Below, piece after piece: positions 9,676 to 20,227 of a stretch of DNA of 64,000 bases. How positions within the stretch are numbered: the stretch's first letter is position 1; the number at the start of each line of letters is the position of its first letter. Source of the DNA: Paracholeplasma morum (GTDB lineage: Bacteria; Bacillota_I; Bacilli_A; Acholeplasmatales; UBA5453); NCBI RefSeq assembly GCF_016907055.1, contig NZ_JAFBBG010000002.1, positions 115,510 to 179,509 of the forward strand, in the 5' to 3' direction. The translations under genes and the position numbers were made by a program. The notes under the pieces were generated by a model. It did not search any database, was not told where the DNA came from, and was given only the letters and a program-made list of their open reading frames with translations.

Positions 9676-10947
9676 TTATTTTCTTATCTCAACTATTCTC
9701 GTATATTCCCTTAAAGCATAGGTTCCATCATGAGCTTCACCAACATTCATCCTGGACATATCGATTGGCTTCGTAATTCTCACTAATCCTGCACTAGCTA
9801 GCCTATTAGATAAATCATCTAGGTCTTTATCTAAACACATGAGTGCTACGGTTTGTAGATGGTTTTTATGAGGTTTTAAATTGGTAATAATCTCATCTCT
9901 AGGTAGTCTTTTTACCCAAACGTTTCTAAATAACATCGATAGTGTTAAATCATTATCTTTACTACTAACAACACTAAATCCTTTTCCTTTTAAGATTCTT
10001 TTCTCAGTTTCTTTTTGGATTAAGGATTCATAGTAGAGTTCAATATTGTTTCTGCCACGCATACCAATTGGAACTTCTTTATGTGTTTTCGAGACTCTAT
10101 CAAATATATGATAAAATCTGTCAGCAAATGTGTTTAAGACCTCTAAGTCGTTTGTATCTAGAAAGATGCCTTGTGCACTAGAACACAGTACCTGATTCGT
10201 TTCGCAAATATGGTGTACGAGTGCTTCAAGATCATCGTCAGTGCAATTTGGTGTTGCATAAGCAAATGACAGCTTATGCCCCCAAGGAATAATCTTTTGA
10301 GTTACACTGGCCATTTGATACGCTGCTTTAACAGCAACATCTCCGCCCCATACAACAATGCCATCTGCAATTTCTGCCAATGCTTTGATGGATTCTACTT
10401 CTGTGGATGGAACATCAAACACATAGATGAACTCCGTGAGTTTAGGTTCAATTTGAATGAGTTCATGTAGGAGTTTTACTGAAACTCCAACATCTCCCGA
10501 AGGAAGTTTCAGAATGTTAATATTACCTGCTAGAAGTCCTTCAATAACAGAATAGGCAGGCAATGCATCGATGTTACCAGCCGCAATATGAAACAAAATT
10601 CCTAATGGATAAATTCTTCTTTTTGTTTGATCATTTAAATCTTTTGGCGATAAAAAATCTTCTCCTAGTTCTACCCTACACTTATGTATTAAGGCCTCTT
10701 TTTCAAACATAGAAATCGATTGAACAAAGTAATCATAAGGAATATCAAATGCGTTCAGTAGTGGCGTGACTATGCTGTTATACTCACCGTTTCTTACCTT
10801 TTTAGCAAGCTTATCACACGCCTCAATCACAACCATTGGGTCAATTTTTAGACCATTTTTAAGCGTGTGATAACAGTCATCTTTTAGACTTTTGAGCATG
10901 TTTGCTTGAGTTTCGTTTTCTAATAGTTTTCCTTTGTATAAAATCAT
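9676..10947 (-). CDS. LuxC-like acyl-CoA/acyl-enzyme reductase
   Basis: 423 residues of the LuxC family (aldehyde-dehydrogenase superfamily), which reduces an activated fatty acyl group to an aldehyde with NADPH. The NIDALPAYSVIEGLLAGN region and the likely catalytic Cys255 (NQVLCSSAQG) are visible. It follows the LuxE-like synthetase by eight bases, with AGGTGA as ribosome site at the end of that gene. Together they would activate and reduce fatty acids, but no luxA/luxB or luxD-like gene lies nearby, so light production is not implied. A role in fatty aldehyde or alcohol, or ether-lipid, supply is inference. Confidence 0.85.
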   Translation of the reverse strand: MILYKGKLLENETQANMLKSLKDDCYHTLKNGLKIDPMVVIEACDKLAKKVRNGEYNSIVTPLLNAFDIPYDYFVQSISMFEKEALIHKCRVELGEDFLSPKDLNDQTKRRIYPLGILFHIAAGNIDALPAYSVIEGLLAGNINILKLPSGDVGVSVKLLHELIQIEPKLTEFIYVFDVPSTEVESIKALAEIADGIVVWGGDVAVKAAYQMASVTQKIIPWGHKLSFAYATPNCTDDDLEALVHHICETNQVLCSSAQGIFLDTNDLEVLNTFADRFYHIFDRVSKTHKEVPIGMRGRNNIELYYESLIQKETEKRILKGKGFSVVSSKDNDLTLSMLFRNVWVKRLPRDEIITNLKPHKNHLQTVALMCLDKDLDDLSNRLASAGLVRITKPIDMSRMNVGEAHDGTYALREYTRIVEIRK

Positions 10948-10955
10948 GACTTCAC

Positions 10956-12068
10956 CTACTTATTCAACATTTCTTCTGCGCCAGCGGCACAAGTTGTAAT
11001 ATCTTTAATACCTACACGACCGATGATTTCTAACCATGGTGATTCTAAACCACACTCACAGTGATCATGAAGGATACCTAAATCATCTGTCATCACAGAA
11101 AGTAATGGACTAGCGTCTACCATAGGGGTTAATAAATTAACAAGTCCCATTTGTCCATTTGGGAGAGAATGAAATGTGTCGACATCACGGATGATTACTC
11201 TTGCGTATGCAGGAATATGGAAGTGGTGATGTCTACAGTCTGTATAGAGCACTGGGTGCTCAACCGCTCCGAAAAACTCTACACAATCGTAATCCTCTAC
11301 ACCTAAGACTTCTTTTACAAGTGAGTAGAACTCTTGTTTATCTACTTTCTCAGCATAAAACTGTTTCCATCCACCACCTACTGTGATTTTAGAACCCTTA
11401 GGAAGTTTTAGCTTAATGCCTTCTGCTTTCATTTCTTTTAGAAGAAAGTATGTATAAGCCGGAAAGCCAATGGTTCTAACCGGGGTTCTCTTCTTTGAGG
11501 CATCGATAAAGGCTTGTTTGATTCTATCAAGATCAACGACATAACCATCTTTCGTATACCTTATTGCATATATTCTTTTCTTAGCAGGGGCGATATAAGT
11601 AAATCCTTTAGCTGTTTTCGTAATCCCTGCTTGGTTTTTTCTGTTTGGTTCATAGCCAAATATTATGTAAGTAACTGGTCTAATGGACCAAAGTTTATGA
11701 TAGCTGAAAAGCCTTTTAATCATTTTGAATCCTCGCCATAAGGAAGGAACATCCAAACCAATTTTACTCTTTTTTCCTGAAGTACCTGAAGAAGTAGCTT
11801 TTATTGGCATTTTCCATAAAGGTTTAGAAAAAAGTTGATGGTTTTTTAAATAGAGTGTTGGAATAAAAGGCAATCTCTCCAAATCTGACATCGATGTAAT
11901 CGAACTTGGATCAAAGGATGCACTATCTAGTATTTGTTTATATTCCTTAGAGTGATTGTAATGAAAAATAGCATTCTCACGCATAGCATTTACAAACAAT
12001 TCAGTTGTATTAATCGTGTCATAGGGATGTTTCGTGTTAAAAAGTTTTCTAACATACTTCTTTTTCAT
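10956..12068 (-). CDS. LuxE-like acyl-protein synthetase (adenylating)
   Basis: About 370 residues of the LuxE/ANL adenylate-forming superfamily. The P-loop-like motif ATSSGTSGKKS lies at about 91-101, followed by the expected FGYEPNRK and VEFFGAVEHP segments and the late TDDLG…GR-x-G end. Family role: activates a fatty acid as acyl-AMP and transfers it to itself or to the LuxC partner. The start at 12068 is chosen because a GGGCG stretch precedes it; an in-frame ATG at 12086 lacks any ribosome site. First gene of a two-gene operon with the LuxC-like gene. Confidence 0.8.
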   Translation of the reverse strand: MKKKYVRKLFNTKHPYDTINTTELFVNAMRENAIFHYNHSKEYKQILDSASFDPSSITSMSDLERLPFIPTLYLKNHQLFSKPLWKMPIKATSSGTSGKKSKIGLDVPSLWRGFKMIKRLFSYHKLWSIRPVTYIIFGYEPNRKNQAGITKTAKGFTYIAPAKKRIYAIRYTKDGYVVDLDRIKQAFIDASKKRTPVRTIGFPAYTYFLLKEMKAEGIKLKLPKGSKITVGGGWKQFYAEKVDKQEFYSLVKEVLGVEDYDCVEFFGAVEHPVLYTDCRHHHFHIPAYARVIIRDVDTFHSLPNGQMGLVNLLTPMVDASPLLSVMTDDLGILHDHCECGLESPWLEIIGRVGIKDITTCAAGAEEMLNK

Positions 12069-12098
12069 AGTTTCACGCCCAATCATTTATTTACTTTA

Positions 12099-12104
12099 AT
12101 CATA
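12099..12104 (-). promoter_or_regulatory. Candidate -10 box for the luxE-luxC pair
   Basis: TATGAT on the - strand about 30 bases before the chosen start. No good -35 was found. Transcription would begin close to the upstream ATG at 12086, which supports the downstream start. Confidence 0.35.
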
Positions 12105-12142
12105 CCATATACTAGTTTTATATCGCTATCTAATTTGAATTT

Positions 12143-12172
12143 AAAAAAAATAGGCACATTAAATGTGCCTAT
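12143..12172 (-). terminator. Terminator of the glmS-glmM-glmU operon
   Basis: ATAGGCACA pairs with TGTGCCTAT as a 9-bp stem with a short AT loop. On the - strand it is followed by a run of eight T. It begins seven bases after the glmU stop codon. Confidence 0.9.
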
Positions 12173-12178
12173 AAGTAA

Positions 12179-13564
12179 TTATTCTTGAGTTCCTTTATCT
12201 TTTGGTTTGATTAGGTGTTTATAGTAGTCAGATTTATTGATTTGTTGGTTTCTTGCGATTGCTAAAGAGCCTTCTGGGATATCTTTAGTCACTGTCGACC
12301 CTGCTGCAATAAATACATTGTTAGCTACCTTAAGTGGGGCAACCATATTGACATTACATCCAATGAATACATCGTCGCCAATGATGGTTTTGTGTTTCTT
12401 AACACCATCATAGTTTACAGTGATTGAGCCACATCCAAAATTAACTCTGTCTCCTACTTCAGAATCTCCGATATAAGATAAGTGAGCTGCTTTTGTGCCT
12501 TCGCCTGTTGTAGAATTCTTAACCTCGACGAAGTTTCCAATGCGGTTATCTGGTCCAATATTAGCATGACCTCTTAAGTGAGCAAATGGTCCAACAACGG
12601 ATCTTTCACCTACAACACTATCCAAGACAACGCTGTGTCTAACAACAGCTTCTGCTTCAATGACAGAATTATGAACGTCTGTGTTTGGTCCTACATGTGC
12701 ACCATGTTTGACTACTGATTTACCTACGATAGAAGTGTTAGGATAAATCCAAACACCTTCTTCAATAATGACATCGTGACCGATTGTCACTGATTCAGGG
12801 TTAAGAATGGCAACGCCATTTAACATATGAGTCTTATTGATAATATCTCTTAAGTGTTTTTCAGCAATACTTACACTATAAAGGTCGTTGATACCCATGG
12901 TAATTAATGGGTTTCTTACGATGAACGTATTAACTTTGGACGTTTGGTGCATAATTTCAACTATGTCTGTTAAATAAAACTCACCTTTACGTTCGTTACG
13001 TTTAATTTTATGTAGTGCTTCAAATAGTTTTTTGTTATCGACTACATACACACTAGAGTTAACTTCTTTAATCGACTTTTGGTACTCTGTACAATCGTTT
13101 TCTTCAACGATCTTTGTGACTGTTCCATATTCGTCACGTACAATTCTTCCATAGCCTTTTGGATAATCCATCTTCATGGTAACAATCGTTAAGTCATTGC
13201 CCATTTCACCATGGGCTCTTAAGATTTTATCCATAACTGGATATTCCATTAGAGGCATATCCCCAGGAAGAATGAACGTAATACCTTCTTTATCTTCTAG
13301 TACACTTGAAGCACTAAGTGCAGCATGGCCTGTACCTAACTGTTCAGTTTGGACGGCATAAGTGACCTTATCACCTAAGATATCCATTAGTACTTCTTTC
13401 TTGTGTCCGACGATAGTGACAATTTCATCAAAACCAGTACGTTCAAGGTTTTCAACAATGTACTCAACCATTGGCTTACCTAAAATAGGGAAAGCACACT
13501 TTGGCTGTTCAGTTCGCATGCGGGTACCTTTACCTGCGGCTAAAATAAGGGCATATTTTTTCAT
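12179..13564 (-). CDS. glmU: Bifunctional UDP-GlcNAc pyrophosphorylase / glucosamine-1-phosphate acetyltransferase
   Basis: 461 residues, the usual GlmU length. The N-terminal nucleotidyltransferase motif LAAGKGTRMRTEQPK (about 6-20) and the C-terminal left-handed beta-helix with hexapeptide repeats (about 250-440; GNFVEVKNS, HLSYIGDS, GCGSITVNYDG) are both present, so both activities should be intact. It makes UDP-GlcNAc from glucosamine-1-phosphate. It overlaps glmM by four bases (ATGA). In a wall-less cell the product probably feeds polysaccharide, glycolipid or glycoprotein synthesis. Confidence 0.97.
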   Translation of the reverse strand: MKKYALILAAGKGTRMRTEQPKCAFPILGKPMVEYIVENLERTGFDEIVTIVGHKKEVLMDILGDKVTYAVQTEQLGTGHAALSASSVLEDKEGITFILPGDMPLMEYPVMDKILRAHGEMGNDLTIVTMKMDYPKGYGRIVRDEYGTVTKIVEENDCTEYQKSIKEVNSSVYVVDNKKLFEALHKIKRNERKGEFYLTDIVEIMHQTSKVNTFIVRNPLITMGINDLYSVSIAEKHLRDIINKTHMLNGVAILNPESVTIGHDVIIEEGVWIYPNTSIVGKSVVKHGAHVGPNTDVHNSVIEAEAVVRHSVVLDSVVGERSVVGPFAHLRGHANIGPDNRIGNFVEVKNSTTGEGTKAAHLSYIGDSEVGDRVNFGCGSITVNYDGVKKHKTIIGDDVFIGCNVNMVAPLKVANNVFIAAGSTVTKDIPEGSLAIARNQQINKSDYYKHLIKPKDKGTQE

Positions 13565-14859
13565 CGGTTGACCTCCTCAATAACGTTTCTTAGTGTCTCG
13601 ATGGCTTTTTCTACGAGTGAGCTATTCTCATGGCTCACGGTTAATCTAATGAGTGGTTCCGTACCACTTGGTCTTAATAATAAAAGGGACTTATCTCCTA
13701 GCATTTCTAACACTTCTTCTTTAACATTAATCACTTTTGGATGGTTAATGGAGTCCTTAGAGACATTAGGGATATTGATTGTTTTAAGTGGATAAAGCTT
13801 GACCTCTTTGGTGTATTCTTCAGGGGTCATATTCAATTCAGTTAAGATGGATAATAGATAGGTCGCTGCAAGCAAGCCATCACCTGAATGAATTAAATGG
13901 GTTAAAAGAATGTGTCCTGAGGATTCTCCACCAACGACTAAACCTTCTTTTAACATTGCGTCTAACACATATTTGTCACCGACGTCTGTTAACGTATAAC
14001 CAATGCCAAGATTGCTCAAGGCTTCTAGCATACCTGGGTTACTCATCTTTGTTAATACCACTTTATTGTTTGGTAATTGATTCTTAGATTTTAAATATTT
14101 ACCAATCATATATACGATAAAATCTCCATCATAGATATGATTTTGATCGACCAAGTTTAATCTATCCGCGTCGCCATCAAATGCGAATCCAAAATCAAGA
14201 TGATGGGTTTTAACTAATGAACTAATCGATTCTAAGTGCATTGATCCCACCCCTTTGTTGATATTTAAACCATCTGGAGTGTTGCCAATTTGAATGCTGT
14301 TAGGGGCGATTACATCAAACACTTTCTTGGCGATTAGGTAGTTTGCGCCATTGGCAGAATCATATCCAACCTTAAACTTAGTTTGAGTCATATTTATTTG
14401 ATTATAGAGTTTTAAATAGGTTTCTTCAACATCATCTACGAAACGGAAAGACCCGTAGGTAGGCGATTTTATGATTTCATTTGAGTCAATAAAATCTTCG
14501 ATTTTGATTTCTAAATTGTTTGCCAATTTAGTTTCGTTATGAAATATTTTAATGCCGTTGTCCGTGAAAGGATTATGAGATGCGGTAATCATAATACCTA
14601 ATGCATGATTCACTTTTGCATAGTGAGCCAACATTGGAGTGGACGTAATCCCACAATAAAGCACATCGATTCCAGCAAGCATTGCGCCATTGGCAATGGA
14701 CAATCCTAGAAGCGGGGATGATTGTCTAGTGTCTCCACCAATGATAATCATTTTAGGGTTAATAACAGGTTTTAAACTTTGACCCACTTTAAATGCAAGT
14801 TCAGGTGTGAGTTTAACAAGCGCTTTGCCTCTAATCCCATCTGTTCCAAAGTATTTCAT
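13561..14859 (-). CDS. glmM: Phosphoglucosamine mutase
   Basis: 432 residues, slightly shorter than the usual 445-450. Motifs in order: FGTDGIRG near the start, the phosphoserine loop TASHNPFTDNG, the metal loop FDGDADR, the sugar-binding GGESSGH and the phosphate-binding RPSGTEPLIR. It converts glucosamine-6-phosphate to glucosamine-1-phosphate between GlmS and GlmU. It is one base from glmS and overlaps glmU, so the three act as one translation-coupled unit. Confidence 0.97.
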   Translation of the reverse strand: MKYFGTDGIRGKALVKLTPELAFKVGQSLKPVINPKMIIIGGDTRQSSPLLGLSIANGAMLAGIDVLYCGITSTPMLAHYAKVNHALGIMITASHNPFTDNGIKIFHNETKLANNLEIKIEDFIDSNEIIKSPTYGSFRFVDDVEETYLKLYNQINMTQTKFKVGYDSANGANYLIAKKVFDVIAPNSIQIGNTPDGLNINKGVGSMHLESISSLVKTHHLDFGFAFDGDADRLNLVDQNHIYDGDFIVYMIGKYLKSKNQLPNNKVVLTKMSNPGMLEALSNLGIGYTLTDVGDKYVLDAMLKEGLVVGGESSGHILLTHLIHSGDGLLAATYLLSILTELNMTPEEYTKEVKLYPLKTINIPNVSKDSINHPKVINVKEEVLEMLGDKSLLLLRPSGTEPLIRLTVSHENSSLVEKAIETLRNVIEEVNR

Positions 14860-14860
14860 A

Positions 14861-16642
14861 TTATTCCACCGTTACACTCTTTGCAAGATTTCTTGGTTTA
14901 TCTATGTCATAGCTTCTTTCAAGCGCTGCATAATAACTGATTAGTTGGGTTGGAACAACCATCGCCATTGGCGTTAGTAATTCATGAACTTCATCGATGA
15001 TAACTTCGTCATCTTCTTCAGCAACATTTGACATAACAATTCGAATGGCTCTTGCACCGCGTGCAAGTACTTCATTCAAGTTTGATCTTGTATTATGACT
15101 AATTCTAGGATTAGAAATCATTGCGATGACTGGTGTACCTTCCTCAATTAACGCAATAGTTCCATGCTTTAATTCCCCTGCAGCAAACCCTTCTGTTTGA
15201 ATGTAGGAGATCTCTTTTAACTTCAAGGCAGCTTCTAATCCTACATAGTAGTCAAGACCTCTTCCAATGAAGAAACAGTTGCGGTGAGTCAATAGATTTC
15301 TTGTCAAATAACGCATGTTTTCGTCACTTAAAAACTTTTCAATCGATAAAGCCACTTTGGTAAGTTCTTCTCTAATACTGAAAGTTTTTTTAGATAATTC
15401 GTATGCGACTAATGCCAAAATAGCGATTTGTGCAACATATGCTTTAGTAGAAGCAACGGCGATTTCTGGTCCTGCATATAATTCTAAGAAGTAATTCGCT
15501 TCTCTAGCTAAAGTCGAAGTTGCGACGTTAGTAATGGTTAATACCTTATAGTTTTGGTCTTTGATATTGACTAAACAAGCTCTTAGGTCTGCAGTTTCAC
15601 CACTTTGAGAAACCAAAATGAAGAATGGTTTTTCAGATAAGAGTGGCTGTTGATAAGCAAATTCGCTTGCAATATGCACTTCAACAGGAATGGAAGCTAG
15701 TTTTTCAAATAAGTTCTTACCGATTAAACCTGCATGCATAGATGTCCCAGCAGCAAGTATATAAATTCTATCGGAACCCTTAATGTCTTTTAATATTTGA
15801 TTGTTAATTAATGATTGATCCTTATCAAAGTAGTTAGTAACAATACGTCTGATTACTGAAGGCTGTTCATGGATTTCTTTTATCATGAAGTGCGCATATT
15901 CGCCTCTTTCGACATCACCGTTTGTCATGTCGATCTTTGTAAAGTTAGGTACTAAAGACTTGTGATTAATGTCAAATAGTTTTAGATTATCTCGGCTTGC
16001 TACTACGAATGTCTTATCATCTAGTGGTAAGTATTCTTCGCTGTATCCGATTAATGCCATTAAGTCAGATGCTACTGTAATGCCTTCTTTACCTCTACCA
16101 ACGAGTAGTGGGCTCTTGTATTTTGCTGCATAAACAAGATCAGGATTTTGTTGATCCAAAATCAATAATGCATATGAGCCTCTTAATAATCTTAATGTTG
16201 TTAATATCGCATTCTCGATGTTTAGTGTGTTAGAGAATGTTTCAATCAGTTGTGCAATCACTTCTGTGTCTGTTTCACTTAAGAACGTAACGCCTGAAAG
16301 GTATTGTTCTTTTAATTGTTTATAGTTTTCAATTACCCCGTTATGTACAAGGATAAAACGTCTAGAGTGAGAGTAGTGTGGGTGTGCGTTTTCCTTATTA
16401 ACTTTACCATGTGTCGCCCATCTTGTATGACCAATACCAATATTAGATCTTGGACTTTTTAGTACTGACTTAGCGAGTTTATCAACTCTACCTTGGTCTT
16501 TATAAACATCAAATATTTGTTGACGCATATTAAATAAACTAATACCCGCTGAGTCATAGCCTCTATATTCTAATCTTTTTAATCCATCTAGGATAACGTC
16601 TTTAGCTTGTTTGTTACCAATGTAGCCTACAATACCACACAT
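14861..16642 (-). CDS. glmS: Glutamine-fructose-6-phosphate aminotransferase
   Basis: 593 residues. The N-terminus begins MCGIVGYIG, giving the catalytic Cys2 of the glutaminase domain, with TRWATHG following. Two SIS domains (about 285-410 and 455-580) bind the sugar phosphate, and the C-terminus KSVTVE is typical. It makes glucosamine-6-phosphate. The 20-base gap to the upstream gene leaves no room for a glmS ribozyme, so control of the enzyme level must differ from Bacillus. Confidence 0.97.
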   Translation of the reverse strand: MCGIVGYIGNKQAKDVILDGLKRLEYRGYDSAGISLFNMRQQIFDVYKDQGRVDKLAKSVLKSPRSNIGIGHTRWATHGKVNKENAHPHYSHSRRFILVHNGVIENYKQLKEQYLSGVTFLSETDTEVIAQLIETFSNTLNIENAILTTLRLLRGSYALLILDQQNPDLVYAAKYKSPLLVGRGKEGITVASDLMALIGYSEEYLPLDDKTFVVASRDNLKLFDINHKSLVPNFTKIDMTNGDVERGEYAHFMIKEIHEQPSVIRRIVTNYFDKDQSLINNQILKDIKGSDRIYILAAGTSMHAGLIGKNLFEKLASIPVEVHIASEFAYQQPLLSEKPFFILVSQSGETADLRACLVNIKDQNYKVLTITNVATSTLAREANYFLELYAGPEIAVASTKAYVAQIAILALVAYELSKKTFSIREELTKVALSIEKFLSDENMRYLTRNLLTHRNCFFIGRGLDYYVGLEAALKLKEISYIQTEGFAAGELKHGTIALIEEGTPVIAMISNPRISHNTRSNLNEVLARGARAIRIVMSNVAEEDDEVIIDEVHELLTPMAMVVPTQLISYYAALERSYDIDKPRNLAKSVTVE

Positions 16643-16662
16643 ATAATTACCTCCATGAGATG

Positions 16663-18525
16663 TTACTCTTGTCCATTTACTTTGTATGTTTTTACTACAT
16701 CTGAAACCATATGTTTGACTTCTTCATTCGTCTTTTCTTCGAAATCTTTGAATAAATGATCTAAACATAATTCAGATTCAGAAACATCTCTTTGTTTTTC
16801 GATGAAAATCTTTTTGTTTTCTGTCTCATTGTGTTCAGATTTTTCTTTATCAACCAATAGCTCTTCATAGAGCTTTTCTCCTGGTCTAAGGCCAGAATAA
16901 ACAATCTTAATGTCTTTGTTTGGAATATAACCCGCTAAAGAAATCATCTTTTCTGCAAGATCTTTAATCTTAACTGGTTCTCCCATATCTAGAATGAAGA
17001 TTTCTCCACCTTTGGCATATACTGCAGATTGTAAGATTAACCCGACAGCTTCAGGGATTGTCATAAAAAATCTATTAATCTCAGGATGGGTTACAGTAAC
17101 TGGACCCCCATCTTCGATTTGTTTTTTAAATAGGGGAATAACAGAACCATTTGACCCTAATACATTACCGAATCTAACAGCTGAAAATTTGGTTACTCCA
17201 TTTCCATTCTCGTTTTGAATGATTAACTCTGCGAAACGTTTAGTTGCCCCCATGATGTTGGTTGATCTAACCGCTTTGTCAGAAGACACTAATACGAACT
17301 TCTTAACACCATATTGATTGGATAACCTTGCGGTATTAAAAGTTCCTAAGACATTCGTTCTAACTGCCTCTACTGCACTATCTTCCATCAAAGGAACATG
17401 TTTGTAGGCTGCAGCGTGGAATACAACAGTTGGGTTAAACTCTTGAAAAATAGAATCCAAGCGTTTATTATTGTAAACACTTCCGATTCTAACAATAAGT
17501 TTTAATTCGTGTGCTCTATTTTCTTTATTAAACTTACGAAGTAATTCTTGTTGAATTTCATAGGCATTATTTTCATAGATATCGAAAATAATGAGTTCTT
17601 TTGGTTTGAATTCTGCAATTTGTCTACATAACTCACTACCAATAGAACCACCCCCACCAGTAACTAATACGGTTTCACCTTTAATGAAGTCAGCTATCCC
17701 ATCATTATCAAGTTCAATGACTTCACGGTTCAGTAAATCTTCAACGTTCACATTGACGATTTTTGGTTGATTCTTGTCTATTTCACTATAGGAATGTAGT
17801 TTTCTTAGTTTAACATTATGACTAGAAGTTTGTTCTACTAGCCAGTTTAACTTATCTATGGAATAGTTCGAGATTGCTAAGATGACTTCTTCAATATTAT
17901 AGTTTTCAATGAATTCTGAGATTTGTCCGATTGGACCTAAAATAATGATTCCATTAAGTCTATTCCCTATTTTTACTAGGTTATCATCAACAAACCCTAC
18001 AACATGGTTCGTTAAATCTTTATTTCGGTAAATTTCTCTTAAAACCAATTCTCCGGCAGAACCCGCACCAATAATAAGGGTTCTTCTACCCATATTTGGA
18101 TTCAAGAAAACATTATTCTTAAAGTATTGTCTAAATCGGTAGATCATACGTGGAATGCTTAAGAATATCACTTCTATAGTCGTAATAAACAAAAACGATG
18201 ACTTATAGATAAACATTTGCCCGCTAATCGCGATGTAAAGTACAATCATCACGTTACTAACAATAGAAACGATGATAATTCGCATAATATCCTCGAATCC
18301 TGCATACTTAGAAATCATTCTATAGATTCCACCTATATGCATGATTAGCAGTTTGAATACTACAACAATAGGCAGTGCTATTGCTAACAGTTTCATATCT
18401 AAGTCTTTTGTTGATACAAACGGCATCGAAATTACTGCTACGTACGAGACAACGATTAAAAATGCATCAATTACCATAAATGATAAATCATGCATGAAAC
18501 GTTTCTTGTTCTTAACTATAGACAT
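16663..18525 (-). CDS. FlaA1/CapD-type UDP-N-acetylglucosamine 4,6-dehydratase, membrane anchored
   Basis: 620 residues, full length for the family. Four N-terminal membrane segments (about 10-130), a first Rossmann domain with IGAGSAGELV (about 152-161), and a second SDR domain with VTGGGGSIGSELC near 290. The catalytic region reads SSDKAV followed by MGATK, the S-M-K arrangement of 4,6-dehydratases, not the S-Y-K of epimerases. It converts UDP-GlcNAc (or UDP-GalNAc) to the 4-keto-6-deoxy sugar used for capsules or glycans. GAGGAGG precedes it. Being first in an operon with glmS-M-U implies a dedicated amino-sugar supply. Confidence 0.9.
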   Translation of the reverse strand: MSIVKNKKRFMHDLSFMVIDAFLIVVSYVAVISMPFVSTKDLDMKLLAIALPIVVVFKLLIMHIGGIYRMISKYAGFEDIMRIIIVSIVSNVMIVLYIAISGQMFIYKSSFLFITTIEVIFLSIPRMIYRFRQYFKNNVFLNPNMGRRTLIIGAGSAGELVLREIYRNKDLTNHVVGFVDDNLVKIGNRLNGIIILGPIGQISEFIENYNIEEVILAISNYSIDKLNWLVEQTSSHNVKLRKLHSYSEIDKNQPKIVNVNVEDLLNREVIELDNDGIADFIKGETVLVTGGGGSIGSELCRQIAEFKPKELIIFDIYENNAYEIQQELLRKFNKENRAHELKLIVRIGSVYNNKRLDSIFQEFNPTVVFHAAAYKHVPLMEDSAVEAVRTNVLGTFNTARLSNQYGVKKFVLVSSDKAVRSTNIMGATKRFAELIIQNENGNGVTKFSAVRFGNVLGSNGSVIPLFKKQIEDGGPVTVTHPEINRFFMTIPEAVGLILQSAVYAKGGEIFILDMGEPVKIKDLAEKMISLAGYIPNKDIKIVYSGLRPGEKLYEELLVDKEKSEHNETENKKIFIEKQRDVSESELCLDHLFKDFEEKTNEEVKHMVSDVVKTYKVNGQE

Positions 18526-18617
18526 AGAAGTCCTCCTCAGAATTCTCTTTATGAGTCAAATCATAATTGTTCGTTTCTTACTTGTTATGGTTTGATAATA
18601 CTACATTTGTAAATCAT

Positions 18618-18684
18618 ATTATAGCATATAAAATGGTTCTATTATATATAATAACCACTCTTTTCGTTACTCATAGAGATTATA
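18618..18684 (-). promoter_or_regulatory. Candidate promoter region of the capD-glmSMU operon
   Basis: Two TATAAT boxes lie on the - strand at 18618-18623 (preceded by TGC, an extended -10) and 18679-18684, within AT-rich DNA. Neither has a strong -35. The rest of 18526-18844 shows only the purA terminator; no gene or further structure was seen. Confidence 0.45.
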
Positions 18685-18810
18685 TCACAAATTATCACAT
18701 AGAGTATAGAGACAAGCATTTCTAATTTGCTTCTTTCAAACCCTTATGTCCGAAAATGTATTGTGAAGCAACAAAGACATATTAAACTATTCAAATAAAC
18801 ACTTTATTTA

Positions 18811-18844
18811 GTAATACAAAAAAAGAAAACCGCCAAATAGCGGT

Positions 18845-18846
<2 letters not shown>
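18811..18846 (-). terminator. Terminator of purA
   Basis: AAACCGC (18827-18833) pairs with GCGGTTT (18840-18846). On the - strand a T-rich run (TTTTCTTTTTTT) follows. The upstream arm overlaps the purA stop codon. Confidence 0.85.
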
Positions 18847-20122
<1,276 letters not shown>

Positions 20123-20151
20123 CTATTTAATTATCTTTGAAACCAAGAGTG

Positions 20152-20180
20152 ATTTTATCATGTAATGATACTTGTGTCAA
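20152..20180 (-). promoter_or_regulatory. Promoter of purA
   Basis: TTGACA (20175-20180), a 17-base spacer and TAAAAT (20152-20157) on the - strand, about 40 bases before the start codon. Confidence 0.85.
20156..20170. promoter_or_regulatory. Palindromic operator candidate in the purA promoter
   Basis: TATCAT-GTA-ATGATA is a perfect dyad lying between the -35 and -10 boxes, exactly where a repressor would exclude polymerase. The regulator is not known; it does not match the Bacillus PurR box. Confidence 0.45.
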
Positions 20181-20183
20181 ACT

Positions 20184-20223
20184 AGAAAAAATGAGCGAAC
20201 CTTCTCTCCAGAGGTTCGCTCAT
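20184..20223 (-). terminator. Terminator of glnA
   Basis: ATGAGCGAACCT (20191-20202) pairs perfectly with AGGTTCGCTCAT (20212-20223), a 12-bp stem, followed by TTTTTCT on the - strand. Confidence 0.92.
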
Positions 20224-20227
20224 TTCT

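Noticed and set aside
9676..12068. A bioluminescence operon
   Set aside because: Only LuxC- and LuxE-like genes are present; no luciferase or LuxD gene lies nearby.
16643..16662. Possible glmS ribozyme before glmS
   Set aside because: Only 20 bases separate glmS from the upstream gene, far too short for the ribozyme.
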